NCBI GenBank assembly: GCA_905372265.1
Contig: CAJPOL010000002.1
Span: forward strand, 1-47,000
DNA from: an uncultured Treponema sp.
Lineage (GTDB): Bacteria; Spirochaetota; Spirochaetia; Treponematales; Treponemataceae
Direction: 5' to 3'
Length of the DNA stretch: 47,000 nucleotides
Shown here: piece by piece, positions 34,466-43,300 of the stretch
How positions within the stretch are numbered: position 1 is the stretch's first letter
Layout: each line of letters opens with the position of its first letter
Notes under the pieces: model-generated
Database searches by the model: none
Told to the model about the DNA's origin: nothing
What the model saw: only the letters and a program-made list of their open reading frames with translations
Made by a program: the position numbers and the translations under genes

Positions 34466-35267
34466 AAGTATTGCGACGTTTTACCTTACCTACCTCAGTC
34501 CGGTATTGGACATACTGCTGCTTGCTTTTTTAATGTATAAATCATACCAAATTCTGGTAAAAACACAGGCGATGCAGCTCGGAAAAGGAGCGCTCATTAT
34601 GGGCGGCATCTATGCCGTGGCTTTTGTCCTGCACTTAACCACCATGCTGTGGCTCTTGCACACTGTTGCTACCGGCGTTGTCATCGGGGCAGCCATTATT
34701 TTTCAACCCGAATTGCGGAAAATGTTTTTAACAATGGGACAAAACGATTGGCTGCACAGAGGCGCCCGCTCATATCACAGCCGCATTGACGCAATCCTGA
34801 GAGCAGCCGAAGTCCTTTCAAGCGAGCGGCGGGGGATGTTGGTTATTTTTACGCGCCAAGATAATCTAAAAGAAATCATAGAAAATCCTTCGGCCACCCA
34901 GCTCAATGCGGAAATCAGTTCACAGCTTTTAATTACTATTTTTGAGCATGATACGCCGCTTCATGATGGTGCCGTTGTGATTGGAAACGGGCGCATCATT
35001 GCGGCGGGCTGCTATTTACCGTTGACCAAGCAGCAGGATATAAGCAAAAGTTTCGGTACGCGCCACCGCGCTGCGCTCGGTATTGCAGAAGAAACGGATG
35101 TCGTGGTGCTCATCGCCTCTGAAGAATCGGGAGCGCTCAGCCTCGCCTATGACTCAAAGCTGTACTATAATTTGACGGTGGATGATATTAAGAGTGAGCT
35201 TACTCACCTTCTTAAAATAAAAACAGCCGAATCGGCTCCGCTTATTGAAAACGGGAGCGCATCATGA
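34452..35267 (+). CDS. cdaA: Diadenylate cyclase CdaA
   Basis: A 271-residue membrane enzyme that makes the second messenger c-di-AMP from two ATP. Three membrane segments lie in the first 85 residues, then the DAC domain with DGA at 172-174 and RHR at 204-206. c-di-AMP controls potassium, osmolyte and cell-wall balance in bacteria that have it. A KtrA-type potassium regulator lies later in this window. It overlaps folP by 14 nt and cdaR by 4 nt. Confidence 0.95.
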   Translation: MELLKSIATFYLTYLSPVLDILLLAFLMYKSYQILVKTQAMQLGKGALIMGGIYAVAFVLHLTTMLWLLHTVATGVVIGAAIIFQPELRKMFLTMGQNDWLHRGARSYHSRIDAILRAAEVLSSERRGMLVIFTRQDNLKEIIENPSATQLNAEISSQLLITIFEHDTPLHDGAVVIGNGRIIAAGCYLPLTKQQDISKSFGTRHRAALGIAEETDVVVLIASEESGALSLAYDSKLYYNLTVDDIKSELTHLLKIKTAESAPLIENGSAS

Positions 35268-36238
35268 AAGGAAACCGATTTTTCTCCCGCCTTTTGGAAG
35301 ACTGGGTACCCAAAATTGTTTGCCTCGCACTTGCCGTAACGCTGTCCGTGTTATATCGGGAAAGTTTATTGGATAGCCGGTATATTATGGTACCGCTCAA
35401 AGTGGAAAGCAACGGCCAACTTATCCCGGCGGAGCAAAGTCCCCGTAAAATAAAAGTGTTGCTGTGGGGAGATGCCGCTACGATCGCCTCCATCAATGAT
35501 GATGATGTTACCGCCTTTATCGACATATCACATTATAAATCGCCCGATACCTACCGGATACCGATTCAAACCCGTTTAAACGGCGCTATTTCGGATTTCG
35601 GCACTATCGAAACCGGTGCAGATCCGAAAAGTATCTCTTTACGGCTTGAACAGCGGGTAACAAAACAGGTGCCGGTTATTCTCTCCTTAAAAGGCATTCC
35701 TGCCGACGGCTACGAGGTAAGCGAAAGCTCCATAGAGCCGGCTACTGCTGAACTGTACGGCCCTGCAGCGCTTATAGAAAAGATCAATACGCTTACGACC
35801 GAGCCGTTGGTAATCGAAGCGCGGACAACCGGTTTTTCAGGCACCGCTTCCATCGTCAATACCGAACCGCTTATCGGTATGCTCTCCTCAGAGCACGTCC
35901 AGTACACGGTAAAAATACAGGAAGCGATGACCGGTAAATCTTTTCCTGCTGTTCCGCTCTATTTTGAAAAATTACCGGTGCATTTCAAGATTGTCTCTGA
36001 GCAGAAAACAGGTTCGATTGTGCTCTACGGGCCTAAAAAAGCACTGGAAGGATTGACCATGCCGGAAAACGCACTAACGGTTTCGTGCGAAGCAATTAAA
36101 GAACCCGGCATCTATACGCTGCCTGTCATACCGGCCGTTACTGCAGGAACATCCAAAATAAAAGTAACGCAGTTTACCCCTAAAACGGTGAACGTAAAAA
36201 TTGAAACAGCTGAAGAACCCCGCAAGGAGGAGCAATAG
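35264..36238 (+). CDS. cdaR: YbbR-domain protein CdaR
   Basis: A 324-residue protein with one N-terminal membrane segment (about 17-31) and repeated YbbR domains outside the cytoplasm (roughly 35-310). In Firmicutes CdaR sits next to CdaA and modulates its activity, and the same order is kept here. The usual third partner, glmM, is absent and replaced by acpS. The start ATG overlaps the cdaA stop. Confidence 0.85.
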   Translation: MKGNRFFSRLLEDWVPKIVCLALAVTLSVLYRESLLDSRYIMVPLKVESNGQLIPAEQSPRKIKVLLWGDAATIASINDDDVTAFIDISHYKSPDTYRIPIQTRLNGAISDFGTIETGADPKSISLRLEQRVTKQVPVILSLKGIPADGYEVSESSIEPATAELYGPAALIEKINTLTTEPLVIEARTTGFSGTASIVNTEPLIGMLSSEHVQYTVKIQEAMTGKSFPAVPLYFEKLPVHFKIVSEQKTGSIVLYGPKKALEGLTMPENALTVSCEAIKEPGIYTLPVIPAVTAGTSKIKVTQFTPKTVNVKIETAEEPRKEEQ

Positions 36239-36242
36239 AGAC

Positions 36243-36626
36243 ATGATACTCGGAATCGGCATTGACGCCGTCGATAGCAGCCGTATTGCCCGTTGGATGG
36301 ACAACAGTCATTTACTGGAACGGTTTTTCCATGTGCAAGAGGTAGCCGATTCCCGTAAGCGAGGAGCATCGGCTGCATCCTCGCTGGCAGCCCGCTTTGC
36401 GGCAAAAGAGGCGTATGGAAAAGCGCTGGGCACCGGTTTAAAAGGTATAACCCTTAAAAATATTTTAGTAACCAACAACGCCGATGGAAGACCATACTTA
36501 ACGCTATTCGGAGACGCATTACAGTACTTTACGCATATGCAGGGTAAATATATCCATCTTTCACTTACTCATGAAAGAAACATCGCAATTGCCTGCGTTA
36601 TATTAGAAGGAGATAGCTTATGCTGA
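36243..36626 (+). CDS. acpS: Holo-[acyl-carrier-protein] synthase
   Basis: A 127-residue phosphopantetheinyl transferase that activates acyl carrier protein for fatty-acid synthesis. The N-terminal IGIDAVDSSRI (Asp near residue 7) and AARFAAKEAYGKALGTG carry the magnesium and CoA sites. The start is taken at 36243, where the family N-terminus begins, with AAGGAGG 12 nt upstream; an in-frame ATG at 36201 lies inside cdaR. Confidence 0.92.
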   Translation: MILGIGIDAVDSSRIARWMDNSHLLERFFHVQEVADSRKRGASAASSLAARFAAKEAYGKALGTGLKGITLKNILVTNNADGRPYLTLFGDALQYFTHMQGKYIHLSLTHERNIAIACVILEGDSLC

Positions 36627-37501
36627 AACAGGATGATAACCAATTGTCAAAAAAGGAAGCGACGATTTCTTATTACTCAAAAGAACAAATTGAATGCCCC
36701 GTCTGTACGGCAAAATTTAAACGGGAGGAGCTGTATTCAGGCGGAGGCCGGCTGATAGCAGGCGATTTAACCGATGAACTGCATCGTCTGTATGAACCTT
36801 CGGCAAAATACGGAGAAGTGCATCCGCTCATTTATAATTTGACGGTATGTCCGAAATGCCTGTATACCAGTTTTTCGCAAGATTTTAGAACGATAGATCG
36901 GCAAACAGCCGAAAAACTGCTTGAAGGTATCGATGAGCGTTATAATGCAGTAAAAAGAATCCTCGGCAATGTTGATTTTGATACAGCGAGAACGTTGCGT
37001 GAGGGGGCGGCTTCCTATTATCTCGCATTGTTGTGTTATGACGCTTTTGATACCAAGTATTCACCGGTTATCAAACAGGCAATCTGCGCATTGAGAGGAG
37101 CATGGCTGTTCGACACACTCGGCAAAAACTGTCCTGAAGAAAATTATACCCATGTCTCAAAGCTTTTCTACCAAAAGGCGCTCTTTCTGTATCGGAGAGC
37201 ATTAGAGCTTGAGCACAGCGGTCAGGAAATGATTGCAGGATTAAAATCTTTCGGCCCCGACATAGATAAAAACTACGGGTATGACGGCGTGATTTATATC
37301 GGTATATTACTTGAATACCGCTACGGTCAAAGACGGGACAGCGCCGTGCGCCAAAAGAGACTGAGTACGCATAAAATTGCGCTCGCAAAGCTGTTCGGAT
37401 TTGGAAAATCATCAAAAAGCAAGCCCGGCCCTATTTTGGAACATGCGCGGGCACTGTATGATGCGCTGAAAGCGGAATTGAACGATACCGATGATGATTA
37501 A
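36620..37501 (+). CDS. DUF2225 family protein with two CxxC pairs
   Basis: A 293-residue cytoplasmic protein. CPVC (26-29) and CPKC (77-80) probably bind one metal ion. The rest is mostly helical with TPR-like spacing. This matches the DUF2225 family, which is found in Treponema and some Firmicutes and has no known function. A strong AAGGAG ribosome binding site precedes the ATG. It overlaps acpS by 7 nt and truA by 11 nt. Confidence 0.8.
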   Translation: MLKQDDNQLSKKEATISYYSKEQIECPVCTAKFKREELYSGGGRLIAGDLTDELHRLYEPSAKYGEVHPLIYNLTVCPKCLYTSFSQDFRTIDRQTAEKLLEGIDERYNAVKRILGNVDFDTARTLREGAASYYLALLCYDAFDTKYSPVIKQAICALRGAWLFDTLGKNCPEENYTHVSKLFYQKALFLYRRALELEHSGQEMIAGLKSFGPDIDKNYGYDGVIYIGILLEYRYGQRRDSAVRQKRLSTHKIALAKLFGFGKSSKSKPGPILEHARALYDALKAELNDTDDD

Positions 37502-38324
37502 ACAGCGGCATGAGTACCCCAAGCGAACAATTTTGCTGACTATTTCTTATGACGGTACTCATTTCCACGGCTGGCAAAAACAGCTTGCACACGGTACTGA
37601 GCGGTTCCGTACCGTGCAGGGCGAAATAGAGCGCGCATTGGCGCGTCTCCATAAACATCCTGTCGAGCTTTTCGGATCAGGCAGAACCGATGCAGGCGTG
37701 CATGCATGCGGGCAAGCGGCGCACTTTGTTACCGATATAGCGCGCATCCGGCCTGAATGCTTTATTCCCGCGCTTAACTCATCGCTGCCGCAGGATGTGC
37801 GCATTATGGAAGCAGCACAGGTTTCCGATTTGCTCCATGCGCGCTTCAGTGCGCAGGCACGTACCTACCGGTATTTTATCCGCTGCGGAAAAACCGCCTA
37901 TGCGCATCAGCTCCCCTACTGCTGGCATATCCGCCGTATGCCGGACATAGACTGTTTAAACGATATGGCAAGTATTCTTTCAGGGGAACTGGATTGCACG
38001 ACTTTTTCCGCAGCGGGGGATCAAAGCAAAAGCAAATCACGCTATCTTTACGCAGCGCATTTTTTTATGCACGAAGAAGACTGTCTCGTGTTTGAAATTT
38101 CGGCGAATGCCTTTCTGTGGAAAATGGTCAGGTCAATCACAGGAACTTTGATCCGGTATGAACAGCAGCGCCGCACAAAAAAAGACTTTGAGCAAGCCCT
38201 CAAAAAAAAAGACCGCTCCGCTGCAGGAGAGACAGCGCCTCCGCAGGGCCTTTTTTTGTGGTCTATCCGCTATCCCGATACGCTTCTGAAAGCGCCCGAA
38301 TCGGAAGCCGAGCCCTGCATGTAA
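37491..38324 (+). CDS. truA: tRNA pseudouridine(38-40) synthase
   Basis: A 277-residue enzyme that makes pseudouridine at positions 38-40 of tRNA anticodon arms. The catalytic Asp67 lies in GSGRTDAGVHA, and the N-terminal LLTISYDGTHFHGWQ is typical. The start is ATG at 37491 or the adjacent ATG at 37494. It overlaps the DUF2225 gene and ends the operon; only 24 nt separate it from the convergent gene at 38349. Confidence 0.95.
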   Translation: MMIKQRHEYPKRTILLTISYDGTHFHGWQKQLAHGTERFRTVQGEIERALARLHKHPVELFGSGRTDAGVHACGQAAHFVTDIARIRPECFIPALNSSLPQDVRIMEAAQVSDLLHARFSAQARTYRYFIRCGKTAYAHQLPYCWHIRRMPDIDCLNDMASILSGELDCTTFSAAGDQSKSKSRYLYAAHFFMHEEDCLVFEISANAFLWKMVRSITGTLIRYEQQRRTKKDFEQALKKKDRSAAGETAPPQGLFLWSIRYPDTLLKAPESEAEPCM

Positions 38325-38348
38325 GTGCGCTTAATGGATTTTTCCGCC

Positions 38349-38765
38349 TCAGTCAATCTGACTAAAAGATTGAGCGATCTTAGAGCGCCATTCTGCCCGA
38401 TGATTCTTATCTTCCCATTCTATAATTCTGACAATCGAAAATTCTTTCATTGTTACCATCGATACGTATTTGATAACGGCAAACCGGCCTTGGCCGATAT
38501 AGCTTATTGACTCGCCTTCTTGCAGCGGTTCACTCTTTTTTAAAAATTCCAATACGCAATCAAAATGGACAGGTTCCCCGTCCGCCTTATCAGCCAAAGC
38601 AGCCGTTATATCCTTGATCGGTTTTCCGCACCGTTTACAAAGATGAGTTTCCATAACAACCGGCTCGCGCAGTTGTTTACCAATCGGCGGTTCTTTATCA
38701 AAACGGCTCTGTTCAAAAGAGCGGCTCTGTTTTTTTTGTCCCCGTTTTCCGTTCATTTCAATCAT
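38349..38765 (-). CDS. Small zinc-finger-like protein of unknown function
   Basis: About 138 residues. CKRCGK near residue 43 and a downstream HFDC suggest a CxxC...HxxC zinc site. The C-terminal half is basic and aromatic (WEDKNHRAEW). The start at 38765 is chosen because AAGGA lies 5 nt upstream; an ATG at 38771 touches that site. It is the last gene of the rpsP operon and overlaps its upstream neighbour by 8 nt. No family recognised. Confidence 0.6.
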   Translation of the reverse strand: MIEMNGKRGQKKQSRSFEQSRFDKEPPIGKQLREPVVMETHLCKRCGKPIKDITAALADKADGEPVHFDCVLEFLKKSEPLQEGESISYIGQGRFAVIKYVSMVTMKEFSIVRIIEWEDKNHRAEWRSKIAQSFSQID

Positions 38766-38943
38766 CTTCATCCTTCATATACAAAGAAAGCAGCTGTTCG
38801 CTCAATATGGAAGCTAACCGGTAAACAGCCTCCTGAATATAAGTTTCGTCTTTTAATTTTGTTTCCATTTCTCGAAAATCGGATTCAGTAAAATTTTTAC
38901 GGGGAGAATACCTTTCTTTCTTTGGAAACACGCCAACGTTCAT
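38758..38943 (-). CDS. Small protein of unknown function
   Basis: A 61-residue protein, basic at its start and helical and acidic at its end, with no membrane segment or signal peptide. It overlaps yraN by 4 nt (ATGA) and the next gene by 8 nt, a tight packing that supports real coding. No family is recognised. Confidence 0.55.
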   Translation of the reverse strand: MNVGVFPKKERYSPRKNFTESDFREMETKLKDETYIQEAVYRLASILSEQLLSLYMKDEDD

Positions 38944-39311
38944 ACATAATCCTCAAAAGCATTCTTTAGATGTACCGGTTCAGTATGTTCTGCGTTACGC
39001 GGGTCAAAAGGTAAAACGATAACATCAAACCGTATATGCATCTTGTTATATTTTCGATGAGTTAAAAGAAAATATTTAGCTGTTTTACAAATCCTCTCTT
39101 GCTTTCTCTTTCCAACAATAATATCCAAATCTTCAAGCGGAGTGTGCGGCAGTGTTTTTACCTCAACAAAAATAAGTACATCATCTTTTTGGGCAATAAT
39201 ATCGATTTCTCCGGTACGGGTACGCCAATTCCGCTCAATAATCGCATATTCTTGCCGTTCAAGCCAGCTTTGGGCAAAATCTTCTCCCGCCGTCCCCAGT
39301 TCTCCTGTCAT
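38940..39311 (-). CDS. yraN: YraN/UPF0102 family nuclease-like protein
   Basis: A 123-residue protein with the Holliday-junction-resolvase-like fold of UPF0102. The motif GEIDIIAQKDDVLIFVEVKT carries the Asp and Glu-x-Lys of the PD-(D/E)xK nuclease core, and GEDFA gives the first Glu. Its biological role is not established. YraN often lies near rnhB or rplS in bacteria, as here. It overlaps both neighbours by 4 nt. Confidence 0.9.
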   Translation of the reverse strand: MTGELGTAGEDFAQSWLERQEYAIIERNWRTRTGEIDIIAQKDDVLIFVEVKTLPHTPLEDLDIIVGKRKQERICKTAKYFLLTHRKYNKMHIRFDVIVLPFDPRNAEHTEPVHLKNAFEDYV

Positions 39312-39589
39312 TCTTTAGAATCGGCAGATACTGCATCGGCAGACGTATTACCCGCGTCAGCGGCCTCAGCCTTATTTTCCGTTTTGCGGCGGGATTCCTC
39401 AGGCGTTTTTTTTACAATTTTGCCTGCCGTCAGGACAAACGGAACATTCCAGTCCGCAAGTACTTTGAGCTCCCGCTGCGACACCGGAGACATTTTACCG
39501 AGCACACGGTTTTTACCGTCATCAAACAAGAGCGGCTCAGAAAACATCATGCCTTCTTTTAAATCCCCTACTTTAATCCGTTTCAGCAC
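39308..39589 (-). CDS. Small conserved-type protein of unknown function
   Basis: A 93-residue protein. The first 55 residues (RIKVGDLKEGM ... LKVLADWNVPFVLTAGKIV) resemble the small N-terminal domain attached to some HD-GYP proteins; the tail is Ala/Glu/Asp-rich and probably disordered. The GTG at 39589 is taken as start because a GAGG ribosome binding site lies just upstream. It overlaps flhX by 17 nt and yraN by 4 nt. Confidence 0.6.
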   Translation of the reverse strand: MLKRIKVGDLKEGMMFSEPLLFDDGKNRVLGKMSPVSQRELKVLADWNVPFVLTAGKIVKKTPEESRRKTENKAEAADAGNTSADAVSADSKE

Positions 39590-39848
39590 AAAACACCTCT
39601 TTTCTTTTCTGTAAAAATGCAAAAATAGCAGCAACCGCTTGATATGTTTGTTCAGGAATACAGGAACCTATATCAGCCTCAATCAATACTTCAGCCAACC
39701 CCGGATCGCATACTAACGGAATCCGGTGCGCATCGGCAATCTCCCGTATCTTCTGCGCAACAGCACCGCGTCCTGAAGCCGTAATAATAGGGGCTTCTTC
39801 TCCCCATAGATACGACAGCGCAACCGAGCAATCTTTTTTCCTATTCAT
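39573..39848 (-). CDS. flhX: FlhB C-terminal-like protein (FlhX/YlqH)
   Basis: A 91-residue protein matching the cytoplasmic C-terminal domain of the flagellar export switch FlhB (AxALxYxxxE-AP, ARGxxxxAxxIREIA and the late GxxIPEQTYQAVA). The NPTH self-cleavage site is missing, as in FlhX proteins. In Bacillus the homologue ylqH lies in the same place after rplS. It may replace the cleaved FlhB tail in flagellar export. ATG at 39848 is chosen; a TTG at 39860 with AAGGG just before it is an alternative. The 39849-39951 gap holds weak AT-rich promoter-like sequence only. Confidence 0.85.
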   Translation of the reverse strand: MNRKKDCSVALSYLWGEEAPIITASGRGAVAQKIREIADAHRIPLVCDPGLAEVLIEADIGSCIPEQTYQAVAAIFAFLQKRKEVFCAETD

Positions 39849-39951
39849 TCCGGCATCCAACCCTTAAAAAAGCGGACTATGCATACCCGCAACACGCCTT
39901 GTCTGCTATAATTAAAGTTCCTACAAAACACACTCAAAAGCGATATGCATT

Positions 39952-40881
39952 TTACACAGATATATCAATTGATGCAAGGGAAGCACCGGTCTCTTCTTCT
40001 GTGCCGTACCGTATGGAGTAAGCAGTGATACCGGCATCTGCAAAGCAGGAGGAGAGGAGCGCTGTCAGTTGTTTTTGTTCCGGCAGCGCCGGCGGTTCTC
40101 CATCACGGAGGCATGAGAAAACACATTCGCCGTCTTTCAATGCAAATGTCCAGGTTTCGGCATTTTCTTCGGCGTATGCCCGAATGCGGCATTCAAGGCA
40201 GTGCGTTTCCTCCATATCTAATAAAAAAGCAACGGAACCTTTCAACCGGAAAAGGTATTCTTTCTTAAAAGGAAAGACGACCCAGTGGAGCCGTTTTGCT
40301 TTTAAGTGATTGATCAGTCGGAAAAAGTCGGCATTTTCCGACTCCGCAGCATCGCTGCCGGTATCAAACGGCAGAGCAAAGAGTGCGGATAGACAGTGCA
40401 TAATAAGCTGTTCGGTAGGTTCAATCCCGCGGGATGAAAGCAGCGCTGCAATAAATGCCGCTTTTTTTTCATGAGGAGCAAAGGATTTTACTAGTGCAAG
40501 TATTTTTAGAAGGGGCTGGGGCAGCAGCGGCTGTTCATGCCTGATAAACAAGCTGATAAGGACACCGGCCAGTTCCGACGGCGGTATCCCCAGCTGCGCA
40601 AACACATCGCTGTGCTGATACCGTACCGCATCGGCACTACAGTACGGATGGAGCACCAGCGTATTATTAACGAGCTGCACCCGCATCAACAAAAAAACTC
40701 CTTCCCGAAGACCGGAAGAAGTCTTTGCTGTCATGATATGGCCTTTCACGGCTATCCGTACGCTTCCATTCTGCAATGGTGAAAGAATCCGTACGGCAAC
40801 CGTTTCATTATCCGTAAACGCAAGCCCGAAAGTATGCTGATTAGGAACGGTGATAACGAACCGTTCCCGAACAGGCTGCAT
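39952..40881 (-). CDS. Possible FliK/YlqG-like protein
   Basis: A 309-residue protein with no signal peptide or membrane segment. No motif is decisive, but its place between rplS and flhX matches ylqG, the FliK-like gene that precedes ylqH in Bacillus. The C-terminal half (about 200-309) is alternating beta strands and could be a FliK-type C-terminal domain. The family call rests on position, not on motif. A GTG at 40884 is an immediate upstream alternative start. Confidence 0.5.
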   Translation of the reverse strand: MQPVRERFVITVPNQHTFGLAFTDNETVAVRILSPLQNGSVRIAVKGHIMTAKTSSGLREGVFLLMRVQLVNNTLVLHPYCSADAVRYQHSDVFAQLGIPPSELAGVLISLFIRHEQPLLPQPLLKILALVKSFAPHEKKAAFIAALLSSRGIEPTEQLIMHCLSALFALPFDTGSDAAESENADFFRLINHLKAKRLHWVVFPFKKEYLFRLKGSVAFLLDMEETHCLECRIRAYAEENAETWTFALKDGECVFSCLRDGEPPALPEQKQLTALLSSCFADAGITAYSIRYGTEEETGASLASIDISV

Positions 40882-40888
40882 CACACTG

Positions 40889-41248
40889 TTAGTTCTTCTT
40901 TTTTATAAGTGTCTTGATCTTCGCTGCCTTACCGATCTTCTCACGGATGTAGTACAGCTTGGCGCGCCGGACTTTACCGCAGTGTACAACTTCCACTTTT
41001 GCAATACGCGGTGAGTGGAGCGGGAAAACACGCTCGACGCCGACCCCATAGGAATTTTTCCGAACCGTAAAGGTTCTGCTCAAACCGGCATTTTTAAAGC
41101 ATAAAACCAGACCTTCATAAATCTGAATACGCTCTGTTTTTCCTTCAATTATTTTAAAGTGAACCTTTACGGTGTCGCCTACTTTAAACGAAGGTTTTTC
41201 TACAATTTTCTGTTGTTCTTCAATCTTACGAATTAGATTGTCTGCCAT
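40889..41248 (-). CDS. rplS: 50S ribosomal protein L19
   Basis: A 119-residue ribosomal protein at the subunit interface. The family run [23 protein letters not shown] and [17 protein letters not shown] is complete. It overlaps trmD by 23 nt, which is tight even for this operon. Confidence 0.97.
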   Translation of the reverse strand: MADNLIRKIEEQQKIVEKPSFKVGDTVKVHFKIIEGKTERIQIYEGLVLCFKNAGLSRTFTVRKNSYGVGVERVFPLHSPRIAKVEVVHCGKVRRAKLYYIREKIGKAAKIKTLIKKKN

Positions 41249-41972
41249 CTGTCAGCTCCTGTAAAATAGTCTCCGCTTCTTTTGTCCAACCGGATGAATT
41301 GCGGTATTCCGCCAATAAATCAGGCCGCACAGCAAGCGTTTTTTCAATCCGCCGCGCCAGCCGCCATTTACGGATATTCGCATGATGGCCGGAAAGAAGC
41401 ACATCGGGAACAGCCTTTTCCCGAAATATCTGCGGTCTTGTATACTGAGGGTACTCCAAAAGCCCATCGGAGAAACTTTCTTCTTCAAGCGACTGCCGGG
41501 AAATAACCCCGTCAATCAAGCGGTATACCGTATCGATCACTGTAAGCGCCGCAAGCTCGCCCGATGACATCACATAATCGCCAACCGATATTTCATCATC
41601 GACATATTCATCGATGATACGCTGGTCAATGCCTTCATAACGGCCGCACACAAACACGAGGTTTTCTTCCCGTGCCAGCATTTCGGCATACCGTTGCGTA
41701 AAAGGCTTTCCCGAAGGGGTCACATAAATGACCCGCTTTTCGGCAGCTTGCACGGAATCCAATGCGAGCGCAAGCGGCTGCGGTAACAGCAGCATTCCCG
41801 CTCCTCCGCCATAGGTTACGTCATCACATGTGCGATGCTTATCATAAGCAAAATCACGGATATTCACCAGATTGTAGTTGATAAGCCCCCGTTCAACCGC
41901 TTTCGCCATAATAGACGTGTTAAAAAATGCAGCCGGTATTTCGGGGAACAAGGTCAGCACATCGAATCTCAT
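41226..41972 (-). CDS. trmD: tRNA (guanine-N1-)-methyltransferase
   Basis: A 248-residue SPOUT-class enzyme that methylates G37 of tRNA and prevents frameshifting. The AdoMet knot residues appear in [20 protein letters not shown] and [15 protein letters not shown]. The start overlaps the rimM stop (ATGA). Confidence 0.97.
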   Translation of the reverse strand: MRFDVLTLFPEIPAAFFNTSIMAKAVERGLINYNLVNIRDFAYDKHRTCDDVTYGGGAGMLLLPQPLALALDSVQAAEKRVIYVTPSGKPFTQRYAEMLAREENLVFVCGRYEGIDQRIIDEYVDDEISVGDYVMSSGELAALTVIDTVYRLIDGVISRQSLEEESFSDGLLEYPQYTRPQIFREKAVPDVLLSGHHANIRKWRLARRIEKTLAVRPDLLAEYRNSSGWTKEAETILQELTDGRQSNS

Positions 41973-42493
41973 TCAAGAATCCAGCGGTGCATAAGCTCAA
42001 CCTGCTTGCGCTGTATATCAACCGCACCGATAAACTCGGAGCGGAATGGAATATAGACGCTCTTGCCCGTTGCAGCCTCGGAGACTTCCAGCAAAAAACC
42101 GCCTCCGCCTTCTACTACATCCGTAATGGTACCCACAGGGCTTTCTTTATATACAAGAACAGAATTACAAAGATCAGCGATATAAAACTCACCCTCTTCA
42201 ATAGGACAAGCCATATCGCGGGGCACTGCTATTTCCGCACTGCATAGCTTTCGAGCTTGCTCAGGCGTATCAACACCCCGAAATTTCAATAGTGCGTCCG
42301 TTGAACGTACGGTAAATGCTTCTACCTGATAAACAGATTCGGCATATGGTTCATCCGGTGAGGCATGTGGAAACCTCAACCGCACTTCTTTCAGCTTAAA
42401 AAAATGGTCATATTCACCGGAACAGCTTTCAATTTTTACAAAGCCGTCGACACCGAAAGTTCCGCGTATCTTACCGGTTATGAGCCAATCCAT
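41969..42493 (-). CDS. rimM: 16S rRNA processing protein RimM
   Basis: A 174-residue 30S assembly factor that binds ribosomal protein S19. N-terminal KIRGTFGVDGFVKIES is the family mark, followed by the PRC-barrel half with VYIPFRSEFI. The ATG at 42493 overlaps the khpA stop (TGATG); the TTG just before it is less likely. Confidence 0.93.
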   Translation of the reverse strand: MDWLITGKIRGTFGVDGFVKIESCSGEYDHFFKLKEVRLRFPHASPDEPYAESVYQVEAFTVRSTDALLKFRGVDTPEQARKLCSAEIAVPRDMACPIEEGEFYIADLCNSVLVYKESPVGTITDVVEGGGGFLLEVSEAATGKSVYIPFRSEFIGAVDIQRKQVELMHRWILE

Positions 42494-42726
42494 CAATCAA
42501 GGATTTCCAGCAAATAGCGGTTTCCGCCCCGCCCGTTTGATGCCATCAATAACGTGCGGATTGCCTGCGCAACTCTTCCGTATTTACCGATAACCTTTCC
42601 GACATCGCCTGATGCAACACGGAGTTCCAATACAGTTCCCCGCTCACTTTCCCGTTCCGACACAGCAACGGCGGAGGGATCATCTACCAGCGATTTGGCG
42701 ATATATTCAACTAAATCACGCTCCAT
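42493..42726 (-). CDS. khpA: KH-domain RNA-binding protein KhpA
   Basis: A 77-residue RNA-binding protein with a KH domain, its GKVIGKYGR loop holding the GxxG motif. The homologue (YlqC) lies in the same place in Bacillus and forms a complex with KhpB/Jag in other bacteria. Confidence 0.92.
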   Translation of the reverse strand: MERDLVEYIAKSLVDDPSAVAVSERESERGTVLELRVASGDVGKVIGKYGRVAQAIRTLLMASNGRGGNRYLLEILD

Positions 42727-42740
42727 AGAGTATTATCTGC

Positions 42741-42989
42741 CTACCGTACCGCTTGCTTTCTATTCAGTAAGCGGCGAACCGTATCAGTCGGCATGGCGCC
42801 TTTATCAAGCCAATTCTTTATTTTATCAGCGTCAAAGGCAACTTGCCGGTCTTCCGTCTCTATAGGATGATAAATACCGACCTCATCAATTGTTTTTCCA
42901 TCGCGAGGCTCGCGGGAATCCTGTACTACAATACGATAATAGGGGCGTTTTTTACTGCCGAATTTCTTTAATCTGATTTTTACGCTCAC
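42741..42989 (-). CDS. rpsP: 30S ribosomal protein S16
   Basis: An 82-residue ribosomal protein needed for 30S assembly. KIRLKKFGSKKRPYYRIVV at the start and DEVGIYHP are family marks. GTG at 42989, with GGGAGG 5 nt upstream, is the start; the frame is open to an earlier ATG-like position at 43013, but that lies before the ribosome binding site. First gene of the operon. Confidence 0.96.
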   Translation of the reverse strand: MSVKIRLKKFGSKKRPYYRIVVQDSREPRDGKTIDEVGIYHPIETEDRQVAFDADKIKNWLDKGAMPTDTVRRLLNRKQAVR

Positions 42990-43035
42990 GTTATCCTCCC
43001 GAAAATTGGTCAAAAACTACAAAAATATGGAGATG

Positions 43036-43064
43036 ATGATACATAAAACATACCGTTTCGTCAA
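43036..43064 (-). promoter_or_regulatory. Promoter of the rpsP operon
   Basis: On the minus strand TTGACG (43059-43064), 17-nt spacer, TATCAT (43036-43041). The leader to the rpsP start would be about 40 nt and holds a good ribosome binding site. Confidence 0.6.
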
Positions 43065-43114
43065 CTGTCTCTGAGTATTTAGCATGGAAATACAAGGGTG
43101 TTATTTTTTAATTT

Positions 43115-43260
43115 AACCGCCAAGTTCGCAGAGATCGCAAAGGATTCGGCTATGGGCTTTCACACCTGCGCTATCTCCATGAACCTCTCTGCGTACTTCG
43201 CGTCCTCCGCGGTTTATTTCTTTAATTTACCGCAGAGCTCGCAGAGATCGCAAAGGATTC
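43115..43260. repeat. Cluster of CGCAGAG-type repeats in alternating orientation
   Basis: Two direct copies (43115-43147 and 43227-43260) share CGCAGAGATCGCAAAGGATTC, and an inverted related unit lies between them (43182-43215, ending GCGTCCTCCGCGGTT). The units are made of repeated CGCAGAG/CGCAAAG pieces. This fills most of the 43065-43300 gap and carries no gene. Confidence 0.65.
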
Positions 43261-43300
43261 AGGAAAATTTTCATCTCAAAAGTATTACCGATTATCGTGT

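Noticed and set aside
43115..43260. Possible CRISPR array from repeated CGCAGAG units
   Set aside because: Only three units, in mixed orientation, with no uniform spacers and no cas genes nearby.
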